From: UBA4416 sp038327195
GTDB lineage: Bacteria; Bacteroidota; Bacteroidia; B-17B0; Aurantibacillaceae
DNA: 64,000 nucleotides
Direction: 5' to 3'
Assembly (NCBI GenBank): GCA_038327195.1
Contig: JBBQKU010000005.1
Coordinates: 62,001-126,000 of the forward strand
Part shown: piece by piece, positions 24,425 to 32,412 of the stretch
Position numbering within the stretch: the stretch's first letter is position 1
Layout of the letters: each line of letters opens with the position of its first letter
Notes under the pieces: generated by a model
Databases searched by the model: none
What the model saw: the letters and a program-made list of their open reading frames with translations, nothing else
What the model was told of the DNA's origin: nothing
Made by a program: the position numbers and the translations under genes

Positions 24425-25207
24425 TTGAAATTTATTTTATTAATATTTTTTTGTTCATTCTTAAATGGAAATATAATCTCGCAACAAAATTACGTGAGTA
24501 TATCTGGTATGGTAACATCTAAAGCAAATGACGAACCTATTTATAATGCACTAATTCATTTACGAATTTCATCTGGTTTAAATTATGAGTTAAAAACTGA
24601 TTCAACTGGTTACTATCATTTTAAAATAAAAGACGATACTGTTTCTAATTTTAATTTAACTGTTGCTTCAAATAGAATGACAATTTCTAAATCTTTTAAA
24701 TATGGGTTTCTTGCAAATAAAGATTTTGGAAAAGGCGAATTAAATGGGAATATTGGTTTTGTGAAAAACTTTGAATTAGATCCTGTCAGGGATTGTGAGC
24801 AAGTTATACCTCGTATTTTATTTTATAAAAATTCACTCATAAGTTGTAATGATTCTTTGTATAGACTAGATTCAACTTATAGAATGAAGTTTATAGATGC
24901 TTGTAACTTATTTTATAATACATTAAAAGCCAATCCAACTATGGTAATTGAATTAGATGGTCACGCGTCTAATCAAGAAAAAAATTGCACTGAGCTATCA
25001 CTATACCGAGCTCAGTTGATTAAAGAAATCCTTGTTTCTAAAGGAATTAATGACAAACGAATTCAAACCAAAGGTTGGGGGTCGATGAAGCTTTTAGTTA
25101 AAGAGGATGTAATTAAAAAAACTAAAACTATTGAAGAAAAGCAAGCACTTCATTCTAAAAATCAACGTGTTGTTTTTCGAGTATTGAATTGGGATTTTAA
25201 AGAATAG
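24425..25207 (+). CDS. OmpA-family protein with carboxypeptidase-regulatory-like domain
   Basis: 260 aa; a signal peptide (MKFILLIFFCSFLNGNIISQ), then a CarboxypepD-reg-like fold (YVSISGMVTSKANDEPIYNALIHLR...TDSTGYYHFKI, 22-75), then an OmpA C-terminal peptidoglycan-binding domain (VIELDGHASNQE...LSLYRAQLIKEILVSKGI...RIQTKGWG, about 175-225). The family normally anchors the outer membrane to the wall. Start is TTG, 5 nt after valS; no ATG fits the signal peptide. An OmpA pattern SxxRAxxVxxxL is visible as SLYRAQLIKEIL. Confidence 0.8.
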   Translation: MKFILLIFFCSFLNGNIISQQNYVSISGMVTSKANDEPIYNALIHLRISSGLNYELKTDSTGYYHFKIKDDTVSNFNLTVASNRMTISKSFKYGFLANKDFGKGELNGNIGFVKNFELDPVRDCEQVIPRILFYKNSLISCNDSLYRLDSTYRMKFIDACNLFYNTLKANPTMVIELDGHASNQEKNCTELSLYRAQLIKEILVSKGINDKRIQTKGWGSMKLLVKEDVIKKTKTIEEKQALHSKNQRVVFRVLNWDFKE

Positions 25208-25310
25208 TTAAAGCGTTAAGGATTGAAGTGAAAATCCTTTTTGAGAGGGACGAACAAAAAGATTGCAACAAAAAGCCTGACCGAAGGGAACGCCCAATTT
25301 ATTATAAAAC
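25208..25310 (+). ncRNA. Candidate structured intergenic element between the OmpA-like gene and apt
   Basis: It starts with AAGGAT (25218-25223) pairing ATCCTT (25234-25239) followed by T-rich sequence, then a GC-richer block (GCCTGACCGAAGGGAACGCCC) with GGG/CCC pairing. The block resembles an intergenic sequence I associate with other Bacteroidota genomes, but I cannot name a family. The first hairpin could simply terminate the valS transcript; the second part is unexplained. Confidence 0.4.
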
Positions 25311-25413
25311 ACACTACTTCTTCATTCTTAAGTCAAAATTTAGAGCGAATCAAAAAAATACTTGATTTAAGGTATATTTTAATTAATTTTCAACTTTTTA
25401 AACCAAATTTCAT

Positions 25414-25421
25414 TAAATTTG
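25414..25421 (+). promoter_or_regulatory. -7 element of apt
   Basis: TAAATTTG, 13 nt before the apt start codon; no TTG at the usual spacing (the region is T-rich). Confidence 0.4.
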
Positions 25422-25434
25422 TTTTCCTAAAAAA

Positions 25435-25962
25435 ATGACCTTAGAAGAAAATATTAAATTAGCAATTAGAGATGTTCCGGATTTTCCGAAACCTGGGATT
25501 ATGTTTAAAGACATTACTCCAATTTTCGAAAATCAAACATTATGCAACGAAATTGTTGATGGTTTTGTTTCCATTATTGGTCATAGACCTGATGCAATTG
25601 TAGGTATTGAAAGCAGAGGTTTTTTATTCGGGTTACTATTAGCAAATAAGTTAAATGTTCCATTTATTTTAGTTCGTAAGGCAGGTAAACTACCTTATAA
25701 AACAATTAGTTACGAATACGATTTAGAATACGGAACAGCCAAAATTGAAATGCATGTTGACAGCTTAAAAAAAGGTTGGAATGTATTGATACATGACGAT
25801 TTATTAGCTACAGGTGGAACTGCAGCAGCGGCAGCAAATTTAATTGAACAACAAGGAGCAAAAGTAAGCGGTTTTACTTTTGTGGTAGGATTAGAATTTT
25901 TAAACGGAAAAGATAAATTAATTAAACACTCAAATAATATAACATGTCTAGCACAATATTAG
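25435..25962 (+). CDS. apt: Adenine phosphoribosyltransferase
   Basis: Purine salvage: adenine plus PRPP gives AMP. 175 aa, full length. Visible are DVPDFPKPGIMFKDITPIF at the N-terminus, VGIESRGFLFG, LVRKAGKLPYKT and the PRPP-binding VLIHDDLLATGGTAAAA (about 120-136). The 3' end overlaps the next gene by 19 nt if that gene starts at 25944. Confidence 0.97.
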   Translation: MTLEENIKLAIRDVPDFPKPGIMFKDITPIFENQTLCNEIVDGFVSIIGHRPDAIVGIESRGFLFGLLLANKLNVPFILVRKAGKLPYKTISYEYDLEYGTAKIEMHVDSLKKGWNVLIHDDLLATGGTAAAAANLIEQQGAKVSGFTFVVGLEFLNGKDKLIKHSNNITCLAQY

Positions 25963-27119
25963 AAAACAGCGTAGGAATGAATTTCGCAATTAACGAAAAC
26001 CAAACAGCCATAGCGGATATGATTCGCAAATTTGGTAAAGACAATATCTATCCTAAAATGATGGAATGGGACGAAGCTCAAATTTTCCCAGTTGAAGTAT
26101 TTAAAAAATTAGGAGAATTAGGATTAATGGGCGTTGTAGTTCCTGAAGAATATGGTGGATCAGGATTATCATATACCGAATATGTAACAGCAATAATTGA
26201 ATTAAGTAAAATTTGTGGTTCTATTGGTTTATCAATGGCTGCTCATAATTCATTATGTACTGGTCATATTTTAGCTTTTGGAAATGAAGAACAAAAGAAA
26301 AAATATTTACCAAAATTAGCTACAGCTGAGTGGATTGGAGCTTGGGGTTTAACAGAAACAGGAACTGGTTCTGATGCTGGTGGAATGGCAACTACAGCTG
26401 TAAAAGATGGCGATTATTACGTGATAAATGGTTCAAAAAACTTTATCACTCACGCTATTACTGGTAACGTTGCTGTTGTAATTGTTCGTACTGGCGAAAA
26501 AGGTGATAGTCATGGAATGAGCGCTTTCATTATTGAAAAAGGAACTCCTGGATTTAAATCTGGTAAAAAAGAAAATAAATTAGGAATGCGTGCCAGCGAA
26601 ACTGCTGAATTAATCTTTGATAACTGCAGAGTTCACAAAGACCAAATGATGGGTAAAGAAGGTGATGGATTTATACAAGCAATGAAAGTATTGGATGGCG
26701 GACGTATTTCTATTGCAGCTTTAAGTTGTGGTATTGCACGTGGCGCTTACGAATGTTCATTAAAATATGCTAAAGAGCGTGAGCAATTTGGTAAACCAAT
26801 TGCACAATTTCAAGCTATTAGCTTTAAATTAGCCGATATGGCAACTGAATTAGAAGCAGCAGAATTATTGACATTTAAAGCAGCTGATTTAAAAAACCGT
26901 CATCAAAAAATGACTAAAGAAGGTGCTTTTGCAAAATATTACGCTTCGGAAGTATGTGTAAGAAATGCAAATGAAGCTGTTCAAATATTTGGTGGTTACG
27001 GCTTTACAAAAGATTTTCCAGCTGAAAAATATTACCGTGATAGTAAATTATGTACGATTGGTGAAGGAACTAGTGAAATTCAAAAATTAGTAATCAGTAG
27101 AGAATTATTAAAAGACTAA
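25944..27119 (+). CDS. Acyl-CoA dehydrogenase
   Basis: A flavoprotein of fatty-acid or branched-chain acyl-CoA oxidation. About 391 aa with LMGVVVPEEYGGSGL, WGLTETGTGSDAGGM (flavin/substrate loop), YVINGSKNFITHA, RVHKDQMMGKEGDGF, VQIFGGYGFTKDFPAEKYYRD and the C-terminal IGEGTSEIQKLVI holding the catalytic glutamate in the short-chain/butyryl-type position. ATG 25977 (MNFAINENQ) is an attractive later start that would avoid most of the apt overlap and matches the usual family N-terminus. It overlaps the next gene by 1 nt. Confidence 0.95.
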   Translation: MSSTILENSVGMNFAINENQTAIADMIRKFGKDNIYPKMMEWDEAQIFPVEVFKKLGELGLMGVVVPEEYGGSGLSYTEYVTAIIELSKICGSIGLSMAAHNSLCTGHILAFGNEEQKKKYLPKLATAEWIGAWGLTETGTGSDAGGMATTAVKDGDYYVINGSKNFITHAITGNVAVVIVRTGEKGDSHGMSAFIIEKGTPGFKSGKKENKLGMRASETAELIFDNCRVHKDQMMGKEGDGFIQAMKVLDGGRISIAALSCGIARGAYECSLKYAKEREQFGKPIAQFQAISFKLADMATELEAAELLTFKAADLKNRHQKMTKEGAFAKYYASEVCVRNANEAVQIFGGYGFTKDFPAEKYYRDSKLCTIGEGTSEIQKLVISRELLKD

Positions 27120-27640
27120 TGGAAAATATTTTATTAGAAACAGAAAATCCTATTTCAAAACCGGTAAGATCGCAATTATTAAAAGTACTGTGTATTTTAT
27201 CGTTTGTGATGTGCGGAGTTAATTTGGTAAGTGGAATCATGAATATTTACCAGACTTCGCCAGAAGTGATGTCTAAAAATATTGAGCAAATTAGATCAAT
27301 TAAGCCTGAAATGGCTGATCAAATGGAAAATCAAATGATTGCGATGCAGGATAATGCTTACGCTAAGATTGCACCCTATTTAAATTTTATATACATTTTA
27401 ATTTCATTTTTAAGTGTAATGATGATGTGGAATTTAAAGAAAACAGGATTTTACATTTATAGTTTTGCTGAAATTTTACCTTATACTGGATTTATTTTTA
27501 TGGGTAAAAACTCCATGAATATGATGGCTGGTGCTGGCGAAAATATGGCCATGATTGGTATGATTGCAATGGTATTAATGGTTATTATTGATTTAGTATT
27601 TGTATTTCTTTATTCAAAATGTTTAAAAGAAATGAAATAG
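27119..27640 (+). CDS. Membrane protein of unknown function
   Basis: 173 aa with four hydrophobic spans (VLCILSFVMCGVNLV; LNFIYILISFLSVMMMW; a weak span at GFYIYSFAEILPYTGFIFM; MIGMIAMVLMVIIDLVFVFLY). The loop between spans 1 and 2 is Met/Gln-rich. The start overlaps the dehydrogenase stop (TAATG). A strong terminator follows the gene. No family assigned. Confidence 0.7.
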   Translation: MENILLETENPISKPVRSQLLKVLCILSFVMCGVNLVSGIMNIYQTSPEVMSKNIEQIRSIKPEMADQMENQMIAMQDNAYAKIAPYLNFIYILISFLSVMMMWNLKKTGFYIYSFAEILPYTGFIFMGKNSMNMMAGAGENMAMIGMIAMVLMVIIDLVFVFLYSKCLKEMK

Positions 27641-27660
27641 TTTTAAAATAAAATTAGACT

Positions 27661-27696
27661 AAAAAAGGTTGTTGTAGAAATATGACAACCTTTTTT
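27661..27696 (+). terminator. Intrinsic terminator after the apt operon
   Basis: AAAAAAGGTTGT (27661-27672), a 12-nt loop and ACAACCTTTTTT (27685-27696): a perfect 12-bp stem ending in a T-run, 20 nt past the stop. Confidence 0.9.
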
Positions 27697-28099
27697 GGTT
27701 TATGGAATTGAATGTATTGTACATAAGTTGCACTTACAATCACTATAACATTACTTACAATGACAGGATGCAAGAAATACATCTTATAAGGCTATTAAAG
27801 TTGCAAATGAATTAATCAAACCCAATTGAAATTGCAATAGCAGATAAGGCATGGAACGCTCTTACTAAAGAACACACTTAACATTGTTAACCTTATTCTA
27901 TCAGCAAGAAACAAACCAAAAAACGATAAAGATTAATGAAATCAATAAGAAATAGTTTCAAAATGCTTTTTCTATTTTATGAAAAATCTATAATAGACAA
28001 TTATTTAGAACATATTATTTTCTTCTGATACAACTCTCAAAATCAATCATTCCTGTAAAAAAACAAAATCAAACCTCTGTATTACCGATATAAGTCTAC
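27697..28099. other. About 400 nt with no intact gene
   Basis: No full coding frame. A 9-nt direct repeat ACTTACAAT occurs at 27732 and 27753. Positions 27791-27881 read as two short frames broken by one shift (AIKVANELIK, then PIEIAIADKAWNALTKEHT and stop), possibly a decayed gene fragment. The rest is AT-rich without clear structure. Confidence 0.4.
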
Positions 28100-31000
28100 T
28101 TATTCTTTTATAACTTTATGAGTAAAAACAATTTTATTATTTTGGAGAATTCTAACAAAATAAATACCATTACTTTTTTCAGATAAATTCACTTTAAAAT
28201 TTTGAATAAGTGTTTCATCTAATATTATTTGTCCTAAATAATTATATATTTCAATAGCTCCATTTTTTAATTCAGAACTAACGTTTACAATAAACTCACC
28301 GCTATTTGGATTAGGGAAAATAGAAACAGTAGCTTGGTTTACCTCTACTTCATCAATACCAGAACATAAATTTACAGTAACTGAAATAGTAGCAACATTA
28401 CTACAACCATTTGCATTAGCATAAGAGTAATATACTGTTTGCACGCCAGCACCAGTTGCTAAAGAATTAAAGATATTGCCAGTAACGCCAGTTCCACTAA
28501 ATGTGCCACCAATAGGCGAAGCATTTAAAGTCAAACTATTTCCTAAACATATTGGTTGATACGTTTGGGGAGTAATATTAGGAACAGTATCAATTACTAC
28601 TGTTTTTGTTCCAATTGATATACAACCACCGTTTACGATTTGAACAGATAATGTAACAACACCTGTTGATGATGAACCAACATTAATGTTTGGAAGTGTA
28701 TTAGGCCCTACTATTGTTCCATTTGAAATAGTCCAATTATACAATGCGCCAGGTATTACACTTACTCCATAAGAGTTCAAGAAAGTACTTCCTTTACAAA
28801 TAGCAGAAGGGCCAGTTATAGCAGTTGTTGCAGATAAAACCGTAATATTTTTTATTACCGGACTCAATGAATACGTACCACAACTTAACGTCATTTTTAC
28901 TGAAAAAGGACCTGTTAAAGTATAGGTATGATTAGCTAATAAGCCTAAGCCTGTTGTTCCATCACCATAATCCCAAAACACTTTGTACACTTGCCAACAG
29001 CTATCTACAGTAAATTTAAATGTATTACAAGTTGTTTGAGTATACATGTAATCATTTGATATCGGCATTTTTTTATCTGCATCCATAAAATTACACATCC
29101 CGCCAAATGCATCAATACCAGGAGCAAATACAATTGCACTTGGAACATAGGACGCAATAGTCCAGCTATTTGTATTAATTATTCTTCCAACATTATTTAC
29201 TGGGCCACTACTTTGACTTACATAAATATTATTGTCTGGCCCACATTCCATTTGTAATGCTGAAAACCCAACAGGTGTACTTATGGTTTTTGTAGCTAAA
29301 GTTGTTAAGTTTATTTCATGTATTTTATTTGGAGCACCAACTGTGATTGCATAAGCTAAACTGTCATTAGGACTAAAAACAACACCTGTAGAATTTCCTA
29401 TTACTGAAAAAGTTCCTATAGGAGTTTCATTTTTTAATAAACCAGTTGCTTGATCAAAATCATATAAAATAGGGACGTAATTTGCAGAAATTAATTTATT
29501 TCCTTTTCTGTTTGATTTAAATTGCCCGCAACAAGCTTGAGCTAAGCCATTTGTAACAGCAACTTTCCCAATGTGATTTGGTCCACCTGGCGTAATTAGA
29601 ATTGAATAGGCCCGATCGTATACTGGTAAACTAGAACCTGCGCGACAAATTACCCAATAATCAATTCCATTGCAATGAGGCACAACCGTTAAAGGTTCCG
29701 AAAACTTTGTAGGTAATAATGGGTTTATAAAACCTCTTTTAGGTGTAAGTACTTTTGTATTTATATCATAAACAACATAAAATATAGAATCATAATAAAC
29801 TCCACTATGAGGAGAAGAAATAATAATATATTTTGAAGAATCTTTTGGAAAAGGTATTGTAATTACCCCTGGCGTAGACGAACCAACAGTTGGAAATACA
29901 GGAAAAATAGGACTAATAAGGTTTATTTTGACATGATTATCATCCCAAAAATCTATACAATTAGTATAAAAAAGTAAATTTCCTTTTTTATCACTCATAC
30001 TCACTGTTGATTCGTATCCACCTGTAATAGTAGTATGCGTGAGAGCTGATGTGCCAGGAGTTGCGACAGGCGTATTGAAATTTATCTCTGCATAATTTGA
30101 AAAAAACCAATGTGCACGGTCAAGACGAGTAGTATCTAATGAGCAATTTGCAACCTTTACTAACAAACTATCCTTAGCTGTAATAGTACCATTACTTACG
30201 CTTAAATAGGCCCAATAAAGCCCCGGTGCAGAATAAGTAACATTTACACTACTTGTTGTAGCTGAGGATGGACTGCCACCAGACATAGTCCAGTTCCAAG
30301 AAATTGCAGAATTTCCTCCAATAGGATTTGATAATTGAAAAGCAGTACCTGCGCAAATATTATTTGTGCTAGGGTTAATATTTGACATTAAAAATGGTGA
30401 GATACAACCACCCAAACCTATGATACCAGTTGAAGATAAGTTAGACGTTTGCCACAAATTAAAGCGAGCGGTATTTAAATGTGCTTGCATACGCTGAGAT
30501 TGATTATTAGTAAAGGTATTCATACAATCATCATCAGCATAACTCATATAACTTCCAATCATATCCAAAGTAGTTGTTCCTGTTGCATATGTTGCAGAAC
30601 ATGTATTAGGAATAGGAAGTCCGCAACTAATATTTTGTGTAGTGCAAGGTTCTATATCGCAAATACCATCTCCATTTAAATCACAAGCATCAGTTGGCGC
30701 TCCTGGTCCATTAGCTCCTGCACAACCTCCTTGAAAAATGTGATATAAATTTAAATAATGACCTATTTCATGAGCCAAAATTTTTCCTTGAGTTAAACCA
30801 TAACCAAGTGAAAACGAACTACCAGTTGTATTATCACCAATAATATCTGAACGCATCACAACTCCATCTAAAGGATAAGCACCCATAATTGGTTTAGGAG
30901 CATAACCCATTGTAGTACCTGCTCCACCGGAATTTATTGAAGAAACAACCCAAATATTTAAATAATCACTAAACGGAAAATGACCAGCTGTTGGGTGTGT

Positions 31001-31552
31001 TAGTGCTAATAAAGATGTCGCACTTGGATTTGTAATTTGATGATTTGTTTGAATATTATCGGCATAACGCATCACTCCATTTTCTAATCCACCAGGTCCT
31101 GAATAAAAAACTGTTCCAAGAGGTTTTGCTATTTTGGCCAAACAAAATTGAATATTTGTATTTTGTGCATAGCTTGGATGAGATTGACCATTATAAATAG
31201 GATAATTTTTAGCAAAAGCCGCATTAAGGGCATTTACTTGTGAAACAATTTGGCTATAAGAAATATTTGTTCCCACTCCATAAGCATCACCAGATTGATG
31301 AACAACATGAAAAACAACAGGTATTACATAATTTACAGCAGCTACAGATGACGAACGGCTCGTTGAATTTGTATTAAAATGTTGATCAATATAATTTTTT
31401 ATTTCAAGATTATTTCTTCTTTCGATTTCATCATAATTAACAAATTTACTTTTTTGAAGTTGAACAAATATATCATCTCCACAGTTGTTTTGCCCTATAA
31501 TATGGCCTATAACTAATAGAGCCGGAATTAAAATACGTAATTTAAATTTCAT
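28100..31552 (-). CDS. Secreted M43 (pappalysin-like) metalloprotease with PKD/Ig-like domains and T9SS signal
   Basis: 1150 aa. A signal peptide is followed by a metzincin domain with KILAHEIGHYLNLYHIF (zinc HExxH near 259) and the downstream Met-turn region (SYMSYADDDCMN). A PKD-like domain (about 395-470), a large region with beta-propeller-like repeats (520-830), a further PKD and Ig-like domains (about 850-1060) and the type A sorting domain (IFPNPNSGEFIVNVSS...IEIYNYLGQ...KSNGIYFVRI) follow. It should be exported by T9SS and cleaved at the C-terminus. It is transcribed alone and resembles the other M43 protease at 50960. Confidence 0.9.
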   Translation of the reverse strand: MKFKLRILIPALLVIGHIIGQNNCGDDIFVQLQKSKFVNYDEIERRNNLEIKNYIDQHFNTNSTSRSSSVAAVNYVIPVVFHVVHQSGDAYGVGTNISYSQIVSQVNALNAAFAKNYPIYNGQSHPSYAQNTNIQFCLAKIAKPLGTVFYSGPGGLENGVMRYADNIQTNHQITNPSATSLLALTHPTAGHFPFSDYLNIWVVSSINSGGAGTTMGYAPKPIMGAYPLDGVVMRSDIIGDNTTGSSFSLGYGLTQGKILAHEIGHYLNLYHIFQGGCAGANGPGAPTDACDLNGDGICDIEPCTTQNISCGLPIPNTCSATYATGTTTLDMIGSYMSYADDDCMNTFTNNQSQRMQAHLNTARFNLWQTSNLSSTGIIGLGGCISPFLMSNINPSTNNICAGTAFQLSNPIGGNSAISWNWTMSGGSPSSATTSSVNVTYSAPGLYWAYLSVSNGTITAKDSLLVKVANCSLDTTRLDRAHWFFSNYAEINFNTPVATPGTSALTHTTITGGYESTVSMSDKKGNLLFYTNCIDFWDDNHVKINLISPIFPVFPTVGSSTPGVITIPFPKDSSKYIIISSPHSGVYYDSIFYVVYDINTKVLTPKRGFINPLLPTKFSEPLTVVPHCNGIDYWVICRAGSSLPVYDRAYSILITPGGPNHIGKVAVTNGLAQACCGQFKSNRKGNKLISANYVPILYDFDQATGLLKNETPIGTFSVIGNSTGVVFSPNDSLAYAITVGAPNKIHEINLTTLATKTISTPVGFSALQMECGPDNNIYVSQSSGPVNNVGRIINTNSWTIASYVPSAIVFAPGIDAFGGMCNFMDADKKMPISNDYMYTQTTCNTFKFTVDSCWQVYKVFWDYGDGTTGLGLLANHTYTLTGPFSVKMTLSCGTYSLSPVIKNITVLSATTAITGPSAICKGSTFLNSYGVSVIPGALYNWTISNGTIVGPNTLPNINVGSSSTGVVTLSVQIVNGGCISIGTKTVVIDTVPNITPQTYQPICLGNSLTLNASPIGGTFSGTGVTGNIFNSLATGAGVQTVYYSYANANGCSNVATISVTVNLCSGIDEVEVNQATVSIFPNPNSGEFIVNVSSELKNGAIEIYNYLGQIILDETLIQNFKVNLSEKSNGIYFVRILQNNKIVFTHKVIKE

Positions 31553-31574
31553 ATTAATATCAATTTTATTATAA

Positions 31575-31582
31575 CAAATGTA
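31575..31582 (-). promoter_or_regulatory. -7 element of the M43 protease gene
   Basis: On the minus strand TACATTTG, 22 nt before the ATG; the -33 region is T-rich without a TTG. Confidence 0.35.
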
Positions 31583-31727
31583 TATTACTATTTAATAAAA
31601 CACGTATATCTTACTCATCGAAAAGGCTAGTTTAATAGTTTAATTAATACAAAGAATTAATATTAAATTATAAAACCTTAATTACACTATCAACACATTT
31701 AGTAACTTAGCGGACAAAACTATTAAA

Positions 31728-32351
31728 ATGCTTCTACGCTTAAATTATGATAATCCGCATCCAAAAGATATCCAGCTTATTGTTGATCATTTAAAAAATG
31801 ATGGTCTAATTATTTATCCTACTGATACCGTTTATAGCATTGGTTGTGATATTATGCGTCCAAAAGCTATTGAAAAATTATGTAAACTCAAAAATATTAA
31901 ACCTGAAAAGGCTAATTTCTCTTTCGTTTGCAGTGATTTAAGTCAACTTTCTAACTATTCAAAACCCATTTCAAACTCATTATTTAGAGTCATGAAAAAA
32001 GCATTACCAGGCCCCTATACTTTTATATTAGAAGCTAATGGTAACGTGCCTAAACTTTTAAAACAAAATAAAAAAACAGTTGGCATTAGAGTACCTGATA
32101 ATGTGATTTGTAATACAATTATTAAAGCACTTGGAAATCCAATTATTACAACCAGCTTGCATAATATGGAAGATGATATTTTGGATTATTATACTGACCC
32201 GGAAGTAATTCATAATCAATATCAAAAATTAGTGGATATAGTAATTGATGGTGGTTTTGGAAACTTATATGCATCCACCGTTTTGGACTGTTCGGAGGAT
32301 GAAATTGTTGTGATTCGTGAAGGTTTAGGAAGTCTAACTATTTTAGACTAA
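31728..32351 (+). CDS. L-threonylcarbamoyladenylate synthase (YrdC/Sua5 type)
   Basis: Makes threonylcarbamoyl-AMP from threonine, bicarbonate and ATP, the first step of tRNA t6A synthesis. 207 aa, a YrdC-domain protein without the C-terminal Sua5 domain: GLIIYPTDTVYSIGCDI (about 29-45), KAIEKLCKLKNIKPEK, LPGPYTFILEAN, KTVGIRVPD and PIITTSLH. Complements TsaE encoded in the minus-strand run. It stands alone, about 175 nt after a divergent gene. Confidence 0.93.
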   Translation: MLLRLNYDNPHPKDIQLIVDHLKNDGLIIYPTDTVYSIGCDIMRPKAIEKLCKLKNIKPEKANFSFVCSDLSQLSNYSKPISNSLFRVMKKALPGPYTFILEANGNVPKLLKQNKKTVGIRVPDNVICNTIIKALGNPIITTSLHNMEDDILDYYTDPEVIHNQYQKLVDIVIDGGFGNLYASTVLDCSEDEIVVIREGLGSLTILD

Positions 32352-32412
32352 AACATCATTTCATTACAAATTTTATCTTATTTTTAATTTTCAAATAAAA
32401 TCATTTAAAAAC

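Noticed and set aside
25241..25438. 65-codon frame starting at TTG
   Set aside because: It covers the structured intergenic element and apt promoter, has no domain-like sequence and ends inside apt.
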